From: Doryteuthis pealeii
Lineage: Eukaryota; Mollusca; Cephalopoda; Myopsida; Loliginidae
Length of the DNA: 64,000 nucleotides
NCBI GenBank assembly: GCA_023376005.1
Contig: CM042152.1
Location: 70,498,845-70,562,844, forward strand
Direction: 5' to 3'
Part shown: positions 41,300 through 50,897 of the stretch, piece after piece
Layout of the letters: each line of letters begins with the position of its first letter
Position numbering within the stretch: position 1 is the first letter of the stretch
Made by a program: the position numbers and the translations under genes
Notes under the pieces: model-generated
Seen by the model: the letters and a program-made list of their open reading frames with translations, nothing else
Database searches by the model: none
Told to the model about the DNA's origin: nothing

Positions 41300-41939
41300 T
41301 ATATCTATATATAATGGAGATAGACTGCATTTTTGTCTGAAGCCGAAACTATATTACTACTCAAGTACAATTCCTTTAATTATTTACGTCAATTCTCCAT
41401 GATTTCATTCTTTTAAACCTTCAGTTATTAATAAAAATTGTTTTACATTATTAATACTGTTGATCATATCTACGTACTAATAACATGCAATTGTATTTAT
41501 ATATACAACAAAATAGCGGTTTACAGTTTGAACGAGAAGGCTAATTTGCATATTGATATTTAAAATTTTATTTTAATAAATATTGCTTGGTATTATTGAT
41601 TTCTAATTGTTTGTTTTATCTTAAGAAATATAAACAAAATCTCGTAGATAAATCTTAAAAGAAATTTATTTACAAGAAGAAATAACTGTAATATTATCCT
41701 TTACTTCCTATTTTAACTAAATAGTTAAATTAGGAAAATTTACCAATGAAACAGGGGAGTAATGGAAAATGATGGAATAGTTAGTTTCAAAGTTGTTCTA
41801 TTTTTCGATTATACCCCCTCTGTTGCAGATCTTTTTATCTGCATTCTTAGTCAGTTTCATTAGCCTTTCTAATTTAATATGATATTTTATTACATTAAAA
41901 TTTAAATACTTGCACCCGGAGGGTGCATATATTTGCTAG
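41300..41939 (+). mobile_element. Helitron-like family 2 copy, intact 3' end
   Basis: Ends in a perfect hairpin TGCACCC-GGA-GGGTGCA (41911-41927), a short AT spacer and CTAG (41936-41939), followed by T. The upstream body is repeated at 42420-42940 with ~75 percent identity (ttattaataaaattg, ttacattattaatactgt, agtttcattagcctt). Non-coding. The 5' end is unclear. Confidence 0.6.
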
Positions 41940-42071
41940 TATATATAATGACGGTAACAATCTGCCTATACATGGACCCACCAGAATGGTACGATTAGCA
42001 AAACATTTTATCAGCTCTGTACGGATACTTGATGGCTTAAGGAAGACTTGCCATGAGCAGTGACTGATAGG

Positions 42072-42075
<4 letters not shown>

Positions 42076-42130
<55 letters not shown>

Positions 42131-42205
42131 GAGACTCCATGCTGTCAGCGCGACACTATAATGATGATGATAAACATACGCGCGCACACACACGCACACA
42201 CACGC

Positions 42206-42266
<61 letters not shown>
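42076..42266. repeat. (GA)n, (CA)n and (AT)n cluster
   Basis: (GA)n at 42076-42128, (CA)n near 42182-42204, (AT)n at 42206-42238, (GA)n at 42239-42266. Confidence 0.95.
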
Positions 42267-42269
<3 letters not shown>

Positions 42270-42419
42270 CGGAACAAATGGACATGCTACTACACACTCT
42301 ACCCGGATTTTAATAGCATATCAAACCCTCAAAACACTTCAACTTTTATAGTTCTTCTATAATGCTCCTTTTAAAAATCTATAAACAATTTCTTCAAATA
42401 AATTTCTCCTGATGATGAC

Positions 42420-42940
42420 CACAACAACATATAAAAATCCTGCTTGTCTTATTACTTTTTGCTTCTGTCTGTAACCGAAACTATATTCCTAAGTCACAAT
42501 TCTCTTAGTTATTGACATCACATTCTCCAATTTTTATCTAAACCTCAATTATTAATAAAATTGTCTTACATTATTAATACTGTAACTCTGATGACAAAAT
42601 ATACAGTGTGAACGGGAAGGTTGCATATTAATATTAAAAAATCTAGTATATTGATTTCTAACTGTTTGGTTTTATTTTAATGAATATAAGCAAAAATCTC
42701 TTCAATAAATCTTAAATGAAATCCATTAACAAGATAAAATAACTGTCATTTTATTCTTTACTTCCTCTTATAAATAAATACTTGAATTAGAAAAAATAAC
42801 AATGAAAGACCAGTGCTCTGTTTCAAATCTTTTATCATACTATTCAAATCTTTTATCTGTATCTTATTTAGTTTCATTAGCCTTTTAATTTAATACAAAT
42901 TTTATTACATTACTTAAATACTTATGCATATATGTGCTAG
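42420..42940 (+). mobile_element. Helitron-like family 2 copy, decayed end
   Basis: Homologous to 41300-41939. The terminal hairpin is reduced to ttatgcatatatg, but CTAG followed by T is retained (42937-42940). Confidence 0.5.
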
Positions 42941-43489
42941 TATATATATATATATATATAGGATAGCACATACAAAGTTAACATTACAAAGAGCCGTTGA
43001 CTATGTCTACATGCAATCTTAACTTAGATACATATGCTCTATTACCGATATCGTACATTCTTTATTTGTAAATATAGCAAACTATATATATATAATATAT
43101 GTATGTGTGTGTGTGTGTGTGTGTGTGTGGCCGAGGGGGGGGGGCTGAAGTTAGTGCACGTTCTTTAATTTCAAGTGTATCGTTTCACTCACTATCCAAG
43201 CATTTTCAAACACAATATGAACACGATAGGGAAGATATTGTTGCTGTAACCATGGCAACAGAAAATTATTATTAACAGACAATGCCTCATCCGATTTAAG
43301 ATTTGCTGAATACGTGAAAGCACCGCGGATGTTGAAAACAAAGACGACCTTTTATCTCATAAATCTGCTCTTATTTTCTGTATCTTCTCATTCTCTCCCT
43401 TAACCGTTAACATTTTTAGTGCGTCTCTATGATTTCATCTAAACATTATACAAATCAAAATCAGTTTAAGAATAGATATTAATGCTAAA

Positions 43490-43990
43490 CTAGCAAGACC
43501 TGTGGATATACCACAGTATGATAATCTAATTATTACAACGTTTGATATGTTTACTTAGGAGCTATTGCTAAATAGTTCAATATGTAAAAAGTATAATAAT
43601 CTTTATTAAACTCTTTCAGTCTTTTTTTCTTTCTTTGTTTCCTTCTTTTCATCTTTTCATTATGTTCGATTGAAACAAATTAGCGTAATCGCTTCCGCGC
43701 GCGCACCCCTCTCTTTATCTTTCCCCCTCTCTTTTTCTTTCTTTCTTTCTTATTATATTTTTCTGTGTAGTATGTCTTTTTATTACCTTTCTTTCTTTCT
43801 AATAAAAACGGAATGGTCCATTATTTAGCTTAGGTGACGACATTCCTAAATAAGAATTCGGTGGATAAGCAACACCAGATAATCATGATCTACATTTTTG
43901 CCTTACGTCTTGTACGATTTGAACGGTCTCATTTCTAACCAGAGGGTGTTGCAAGATGATAAGGGTTGTAGGAACACGAGTATTCATATA
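43490..43990 (-). mobile_element. Helitron-like family 1 copy
   Basis: Begins on the plus strand with ctagcaagacctgtggatat and the hairpin partner accacag. The order of segments matches 40686 and 49746, including tatgttcgattgaaaca and the pyrimidine-rich block. A (CT)n run (44016-44070) follows. Confidence 0.6.
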
Positions 43991-44011
43991 TAGACATGCG
44001 CAAAAGCCCTG

Positions 44012-44073
<62 letters not shown>

Positions 44074-44467
44074 AAAACTAAAAACTGAATTAAAAATCAC
44101 TGTAATTTTTTTTCTTCACACATCTAACAATTGACTTTAATAAGCCCAGGCTGTGGCGATTCTGGTCAAGTCACGTTCAAAGCACCGGTTCCCGCTTGTT
44201 ACGATTTTATGGGCCATCCTTTAGGCTTCAAGCAAGAGCGCTTGTCCAGCGGAAATCCTTGGTAAAGAATCCTTTGGTTGTTCCTTGGTGCTCCTCAGTA
44301 TTGCAAATCCTTCGTCAATGATTGCAAATGGACGTCTCTCAGTATCAGTGCTTAAGTAGTCAACTAGCCACGCATTCGGGGCTGAGGTTTAAACAACGTG
44401 ACCTCGCTTAGTCTATGAATTCAAGTGGTGTATTGTAGCACACCTTATACAGAAAATAGGCCTTCGA

Positions 44468-44678
44468 CGCGGTAATTGCATTTCACTTAGCGCTAATGCC
44501 CTTGGGAAAGGTATGAATCCTACTCTCCCTCCAGCTATGGGTAAATAGTAGGGGAGACTGGCCTCTTTAACCTTGGTTAGGCAACTGGTCTAGGAGATGG
44601 AAAACTCTGAATTCAAACCTGTTGAACTCCGCTTAAGAAATTGACCGTGTGTCACATCCTGTTCATGCGGAGCGGTTG

Positions 44679-44683
<5 letters not shown>
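44468..44683 (+). mobile_element. tRNA-derived SINE, family A, head missing
   Basis: Starts at cgcggtaattgcatttcact and runs to the tail cctgttcatgcggagcggtt, followed by (AT)n. Confidence 0.8.
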
Positions 44684-44713
<30 letters not shown>

Positions 44714-44735
44714 AAGATAAATCTAATGAGTCAGA

Positions 44736-44775
44736 TAAATCTACTAGAGGTTTCGCTTAATGCTCTTCAGGGCTA
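44736..44775 (-). repeat. Weak hammerhead-like motif
   Basis: The minus strand reads CCCTGAAGA, then GCATTAAGC, then GAAAC. The core is present but stem II has only two firm pairs and stem I does not pair well. Flanked by (AT)n on the left. Confidence 0.35.
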
Positions 44776-44901
44776 AGATCCGACTAGTACGATTATCTTG
44801 GTCCCAATTTTTTTTTCTCTCCGGGTAATGTTTGGTAGTATATTTTTACAATCAAACTATTTGCTGGTTTTTTTCTCACCACGAGGATTTACCAACAAGT
44901 T

Positions 44902-44902
44902 T

Positions 44903-44956
<54 letters not shown>
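44902..44956. repeat. (AT)n microsatellite
   Basis: A pure AT run directly upstream of a 5S-SINE. Confidence 0.95.
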
Positions 44957-44959
<3 letters not shown>

Positions 44960-45115
44960 CAACACCGCTAGATCACCAAAGTTAAGCAGCGATGAGCCTG
45001 TTCAATACTTACATGTGTGATTATTTAAGCAACAGTAGGTACTGTAAGAAACTGAATGTCAAAATAAATTGATTAGTGAGTCGAAAAGAAAAAACAACCA
45101 AGCAAATAGTAGAGA
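44957..45115 (+). mobile_element. 5S rRNA-derived SINE, tail shortened
   Basis: 5S-like head: caccaaagttaagcagcgat (box A region), gttcaatacttacatgtgtg (box C region), ttatttaagcaa. A short body and a tail remnant (gagtcgaaaaga, aacaaccaagcaa) follow. Confidence 0.7.
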
Positions 45116-45167
45116 AATCAAGATAGAAAGATTGTTTTACTTTAATGTAGAGAAGGCTTACATTTAT

Positions 45168-45405
45168 TTGGTTTTATTATTTGGATTATTCGGACTATTG
45201 TCATCATCTTTATTGTTATCTGTACAAGGTTTCGGCCGATGTGCCCCCCGACCTTCTTCAGATAATTTCTTATCGGACTCCTCCGGTATTTCTTGTCGAC
45301 AAGAAATACCTGAAGAAGGCCGAAGGGCACATCGGCCGAAACGTTGTACATATATCAATAAAGATGAGGACAATAGTCCAAATTATCCAAATAATACAAA
45401 TTATC
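45168..45405. mobile_element. Palindromic element with a hammerhead-like core, ~95-bp arms
   Basis: Arms 45168-45262 and 45310-45405 are reverse complements (tattatttggattattcgga against its inverse near 45375). The right arm reads CTGAAGA (45310-45316), one extra A, GGCCGA...TCGGCC (stem II, 45318-45337) and GAAAC. The extra base before stem II departs from the canonical hammerhead. The centre also contains the short palindrome gtatttcttgtcgacaagaa. The overlapping 69-118-residue frames on both strands are consequences of the palindrome. Confidence 0.75.
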
Positions 45406-45433
45406 AAGCCTCATCTAAAAAATGAAGAGAAAT

Positions 45434-45860
45434 AATTTATTTGGTTGTTTGGTTTTACAGGCATATCAACTCGTTTCGAATCATTTAATACCGAATCAAA
45501 GTCATCAACTGATTAATTATTTAATAGACTCATCACTGCTTAACTTCAGTTTTAAATTGGTTGGTTGGTTGTTTTGTTTTACAGCATATCAACTCTTTTC
45601 GAGTCATATAATGCCGAATCAAAGTTATTTTTGATAAACAAAGGATTCAGTTTGCTTACAGTACCGGCTGTTGCTTAAGTGGTCAACCGATTAAGTATTG
45701 AACAAACTCATCATTGCTTGATATTAATTTTAAGCTTGGTTGGTTGGTTGATTAGCTGGTTGGTTGTTTGTTTTACAGCATAGCAACTCTTTTCGTGTCA
45801 TTTAATGCCGAGTCAAGTCATTTTTGATAAACAAAGGACTCAGGTTTGTAGTATACTGAG
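45434..45860 (-). mobile_element. Three 5S-derived SINEs in tandem
   Basis: Copies 45434-45556, 45557-45735 and 45738-45860 lie head-to-tail in one orientation. Each opens on the plus strand with a ggttggttg tail and ttttacagcatatcaactc; the first two also contain the inverted 5S-like head (catcactgcttaacttcag; ttaagtattgaacaaactca). The third lacks its head. Confidence 0.65.
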
Positions 45861-45962
45861 AATCCCGAAGTAACAAGATCAAAGAAATCTCGGTAAAAAC
45901 GAGAAAAAAAATTAGTGAAATAGATCATTAATTAGGACTGAGCCTATTCTAGAAGTGACCGC

Positions 45963-46203
45963 CCCAAGCGAATTTAACAGCTTTTAATTCAAAGTTTTCT
46001 AACCCTTCGCCTAGACTGGTTGCCTAACCAAGGTTAAAAGGCCCAGTCTGCTCTATTATTTACACATAGCTGGAGGGAGAGTAGTTGGATTCATATCTTT
46101 CCCAAGGGTATTAGTGCTATGTGAACTGTAGCTTCGTCCAGGATTTGAACTCGGGTCGACGAGTCCATTTTCTAAAACTCTAACCATTACACCATTCACC
46201 CCC
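45963..46203 (-). mobile_element. tRNA-derived SINE, family A
   Basis: Full body, from the shortened tail (gcgaatttaacagctttta) to the inverted head (accattacaccattcacc). Confidence 0.75.
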
Positions 46204-46261
46204 AACTTAAGATACAATAATAAAGAACAACCAAGATGCCATCTTGAACTGTCCACGCTAC

Positions 46262-46450
46262 TTATTGTATGATTCTGGAAATAAACCCTTTGTTAACCGT
46301 TAACCTGGATTTGTTCACTACAAGGTTACTTATAGTACTTGCTATTGCTTAAATGGTTACCCAATTAGGTATTGAACAAGATGATCGCTGCTTAACTTCG
46401 GTGACCTAGCGAAAACCGGTGTTTTCAGCGTGACTTGACTGTAATTTACT
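46262..46450 (-). mobile_element. 5S-derived SINE head
   Basis: The minus strand reads ccgaagttaagcagcgatca, ttgttcaatacctaattggg and taaccatttaagcaatagc. No (CAAC)n tail is visible. The region 46451-46960 shows nothing recognisable. Confidence 0.6.
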
Positions 46451-46959
46451 TTTATTTGAAATACTCACTTTTACGTGATTTTGAACCGCAGGTTCAGGCA
46501 CCAAAGGAAAATGGTGAACTATTTTATCCGCTCATTAGGCCCCATCTCTCATCGTAATATAGACGTAAAGAATACGCACGTCATGATCACAGTGTATGAG
46601 GCTTGTAAAGATGCCATGAGTTCAAATATAATGATCTGACAGATGAGATAAACAAGATAAAACGTGTACCTATACAAGAACAAACAAAACAAAAAAAACA
46701 AACCAACCCAAAACAATAAAAAAAACAATAAAAAAAAAGAAAGAGTTTCACCCTCAGAAGGAAAACTGTTTTCACATCTGGACAGGTGCCTTTCAGTCTA
46801 TTTTGTCTTTCTTGGAGATAGTAAGTATTTACTGACATCCCATCATGTCAGTCGATCACAAGGATCTTTATAGTGGGTAACCAGGTACAAACCGAAGCTC
46901 ATGTGTGGTTAGTGTTTAAAAATTGCATGAATTCCGCCGGCATTACTCTTTTGAAGCGC

Positions 46960-47345
46960 CTCAGGCTCCGGGCAATAAACCCAGCCCTGTCTCTTTTAGA
47001 CGAAGGAGCATGTGCTGCCTAGGAAGATGGCCCCCTGGGATCACGCTGATATTAATATTTTTTTTTACCAATCCAATGGTCGAAACCACTAGTATGCCCT
47101 GTCGGCGTGTTGTTGTTGTTGTTGGCATCCTTCCGTCTACGAGAGGCGATAGAGTAGTGTCAAGGTTTTTGTTAACTTGAACTACATAGCCTGGGCGGGT
47201 TCGTATGGAGGATGAGCTGTTGCCCGTGCAGCACATCCCCCCTCTCCACACTGCCGCTGTGATTTAAAGGAAAGGTAAGGGACCAATGCAGTTTGGCAAC
47301 GGTAGTGTCGCAGAAGTTGATGGGTAGCACTGGATTTCAGCATCA
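46960..47345 (+). repeat. Interspersed repeat shared with 27.4-27.7 kb
   Basis: Shares gagctgttgcccgtgcagca, ctccacactgccgctgtgat and gatgggtagcactggatttc with the opposite-strand copy at 27390-27530. Function unknown. Confidence 0.6.
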
Positions 47346-47479
47346 CACCACCTTAGGGACTCCAGCTCCTGATTTATTTTCGGGGTTTACTCCCCTAGCC
47401 TTTCCTTGAAGGCAACAGAGGTTCGGTGTCGGACTTCTCCTTGAGTTGATAGGTTGCCTTTAGCCTTGGTTGTCGGCGT

Positions 47480-47632
47480 GTATGTATGACGTTAAACTGC
47501 ATCTAATGGCGAGGTTCTTATTCTGGAGCTTTGAGGAGTGTGGAGTACCCCTTCATTGCCGTTACTCTCAGGTCCATTCTGAGCCGTAGTGGTAGTACCT
47601 GTCAGTGTCCTATCTATGGGTTAAAAAACATG
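47480..47632 (+). mobile_element. SINE-like family C fragment
   Basis: Contains gacgttaaactgcatctaat, gtggagtaccccttcattgc and tagtggtagtacctgtcagt, the reverse of the blocks in the other copies. Confidence 0.6.
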
Positions 47633-48359
47633 TATCCTCTGGGTGCAAGTATTTAAGTTTTAATGTAATAAAATATTAGATTAGATTAAAAAGACTGATG
47701 AAACTAAATACGAACGCATATAAAAAAGATTGCACTTGTTGGGTTCAAAGTGTAATAATGTTAATTATAATTAGTTGAACAGACAACTCCGACCAAGGGT
47801 GTTAAATATAATAATGGACTTTAATACATGACAGCACGGGGAGAAGCATTTATACAACGAGATATATAAGAAACAACATGGAGGATATATGAGTAACACA
47901 TATATGAGACAAGATACAACATGGAAGTATAAAAGTTATGGATAGTCTATAAGTCAAAGTCACTTACTACGTTGTCTGTGTGGGAGTGAAAACTGCCACA
48001 CAAGAAGGGTGTAGACAAACTGTCTAACCCATGTGTGTTCGTCAAGTCCCGGAGAAGAAAGAGAGTTCGAATCTGGCGCTCCACTGATTAAATAGTCAGT
48101 GACGCACTGGTGATCAATACCAGAAATACAAGGGAAGATAACTCTTCCAGCGAAACAGGGGCGGATAACCCTACACACTTATTCTTGTTTTATTTCTATT
48201 GATTTCTATATAAAAAATTATGCATATGATTGCTTTTAATACATTTGAGAATAAAACACCAATATTAGAAATCAATAACACCAAGTAATAATCTATTAAA
48301 TCTGGTTTACTTAAAAACGGTATGAAAATTATCCACACCTTATACTATGTAAATCTAGA

Positions 48360-48638
48360 AGCGCGTGGTGTAATGGTTAAAGTCATGGGAAATGGACTCG
48401 TCGCCCCGAGTTCAAATCCTGGACGTGCTAATTGCATTTCACTTAGCGCTAATACCCTTGGGAAAGGTATGAATCCTACTCTCCCTCCAGCTATGGGTAA
48501 ATAGTAGGGCAGACTGGGCTCTTTAACCTTGGTTAGGCAACCGGTCTCGGAGAAGGAAAACTCTGAATTCAAACCTGTTGAACTCCGCTTAAGAAATTGA
48601 CCTTGTGTCGCATCCTGCTCGTGCGGAGGGGTTGGTAA
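48360..48638 (+). mobile_element. tRNA-derived SINE, family A, best preserved copy
   Basis: The head gcgcgtggtgtaatggttaa and the box-B-like gttcaaatcctgg are followed by the conserved body (cacttagcgctaataccctt, ctccagctatgggtaaatag, ggcaaccggtctcggagaag) and the tail (gaccttgtgtcgcatcctgc, cggaggggttggtaa). About 280 bp. Used here as the family reference. Confidence 0.88.
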
Positions 48639-48993
48639 ATATATATACTATGTAAATCTTTATTTCTTTGTGATATATAACGCACTTTTCCGAATTCAAA
48701 ACTCATAAATAACATGGGCTGTTTTGAGCCATGTGATTATTTCTTCAGTGGGTTATTCCTTTTTATTAATAATCTATTTAGAGATTATTAATTGTGCAGT
48801 TATTATTTTTTTGCTTATTTCTATATACTTTTCTTCAGCTGTCATTATACCAATTGTACAAACGAGTAAGTATAAATGTAGATGTGATTTTTTTTATTTA
48901 GGTTTGTATACTTATATAGTCATTGCACAATCTTAATGCACAGTATTGTCAAACAGATGCACTTATAAAGTAGTCACTGAACAATCTTATATC

Positions 48994-48997
<4 letters not shown>

Positions 48998-49034
<37 letters not shown>
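48998..49034. repeat. (AT)n microsatellite
   Basis: A pure AT run. Flanking DNA (48640-49320) is AT-rich with no recognisable gene. Confidence 0.95.
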
Positions 49035-49038
<4 letters not shown>

Positions 49039-49326
49039 AATTAAATAGATGTGATTGTAGTTTAATAGAGACATTATTAATAGATGAGATATTAATTAAG
49101 ATTACATAAAAAACATTTAATTGAGAATATAACGTAAATATCTAAACGAATTGTGACGTCGATTGTGACGTAGTTTCTATTACAGAAAGATACATAATCT
49201 CCGTTATAATAAGATAATGTAAATACATTGAAAATTGAAAATGATGTTACGATCGAACTATACTAAAATCAAGTTGAAAGGGATTGCTGGTGGTCAGGAA
49301 ATGATGCAAGCATTACTTCATCAATT

Positions 49327-50546
49327 AAATTTGACCTTGCGTCCGGGGCTGTGGGGGTTCGGTAAACGCTGTTAACATATGTATATATCACGTGTTAGTC
49401 GTAAACTATCTGATTGGTTGAAGCCTCCCGCTTACGAGGAAGAGGGAAGTGTACAAACGAAAATCAAGAAGTATTAATGACAAATATGCAACAAAGATAG
49501 GGTTTGGTATCTTTGTTTAATGGCATATCAACCTTCATGTGCAATTTTATGTCAAAGTCATCTTTGTAGAAGAACAGTAGTAGTACTATTCAACTAATAG
49601 CTGAGGATTTAATGGGTTCATACCTTTCCCAAGAGTATTAGTCCAAAAGTGAACGTAATAACGCGGCTGAAGTTGGAATTCAATTATTGCGATGTCGCAC
49701 TCCAGTACCTTAGCTACTACGCGAAGAATTATATTAATAAATGTACTAGCAGGACATGTGGAAATATCACAGTATGATTATTTAATTATTACAACGTTTG
49801 ATATGTTTACTTAAGAGCTATTGATAAATAGTTCAATATGTAAAAAGTATAATAATCTTGATTTAACTCCCTCTCTCACTCTTCCTTTCTTTCTTTCCTT
49901 CTTGTCATCTTTTCATTACGTTAATTTGAAACAGATTAGCATTATCGCTTCTGTGCACTCACCCTCTCTCTTTATCTTTCCCTTACTCACTTTTTTCTTT
50001 CTTTCTTTCTATATTTTATATTTTTTTCTATGTAGCATGACTTTTTTCTTACCTTTCTTTCTTCATAATAAAAACGGAATGGTCCATTATTTAGCTGAGG
50101 TGACTGCACTCATACGAAATAAGAATTCAGAAATTAAGCGACACCAGATAATTACGGTTAACATATTTGCTTTTCATCTTGGACTGTTAGGACGGTCTTA
50201 TTTTTAACCAGAGGTGTTGCAGGGTGATAACGGTCGGAAGATTAAGGAACAAGCGTATCGATATATAGATATTTATTTTAGAAAGTGACACTGCATAGTT
50301 CAAAAGGAACTCCTGTTTGTCCAACATATTTTCCTGTTAACAGGAAATGATATCAATATTGGGATGGCCTCTCGTATCTTTGTTGCATATTTGTCATTAA
50401 TATTTCTTGATTTTTGTTTGTATATTTCCTTCTTCCCCGTAAACAGGAGACTTCAAACAATCAGATAATTTACGACTAACACGTGATATATACATATGTT
50501 AACAACGTTTACCGAACCCCACAGCCCCGGACACAAGGTCAAATTT
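49327..50546. mobile_element. Large inverted repeat enclosing a Helitron-like copy
   Basis: Arms 49327-49497 and 50375-50546 are reverse complements over ~170 bp at high identity (ttaacatatgtatatatcac against its inverse near 50490; gcaacaaagatag near the inner edge). The ends (aaatttgaccttg) resemble a family A SINE tail. Inside lie a SINE-like fragment (49520-49720) and the Helitron-like copy at 49746. Confidence 0.7.
49746..50270 (-). mobile_element. Helitron-like family 1 copy
   Basis: Plus strand begins ctagcaggacatgtggaaat with a decayed hairpin, preceded by A (T on the minus strand after CTAG). The body aligns with 40686 and 43490. Confidence 0.6.
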
Positions 50547-50627
50547 TTGAGCGGATGGGGAGTGTTAGAAATTGCTTCCCTTGATCGGCATAACACAAAT
50601 TAAGATGTGAAAAAAATACTTGTAAAA

Positions 50628-50762
50628 ATCAACTTTATTTTTCTGTTGTTTAACCATGCAGTTTACTTACTATCTCCAAAAGGAATAAAAAAAGAAATAT
50701 TACTTTTTTTCCGCTTTTGGAGATAGTAAATTGCATGGTTAAACAACAGAAAAATAAAGTTG
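50628..50762. repeat. Palindrome with ~50-bp arms
   Basis: Left arm caactttatttttctgttg through tatctccaaaag (to 50681). Right arm cttttggagatagtaaattg through aaaataaagttg. Perfect or nearly so, with a ~32-base A/T-rich loop. Confidence 0.8.
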
Positions 50763-50897
50763 GAAAAAACAAGTTTAACTTACTGTATATTTAGGATTGC
50801 TCATTTTCACTTACCTGCTGATAAGGGGGGGGGGGTCACAGGAAATTCTTCTAAAAATCATCTAAAATAAACTAACTATCCGATTTCATAGATAGTT

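Noticed and set aside
45069..45435. Overlapping 69-118-residue frames on both strands
   Set aside because: They arise because the region is a palindrome; both strands encode nearly the same peptide. No domain is recognised.
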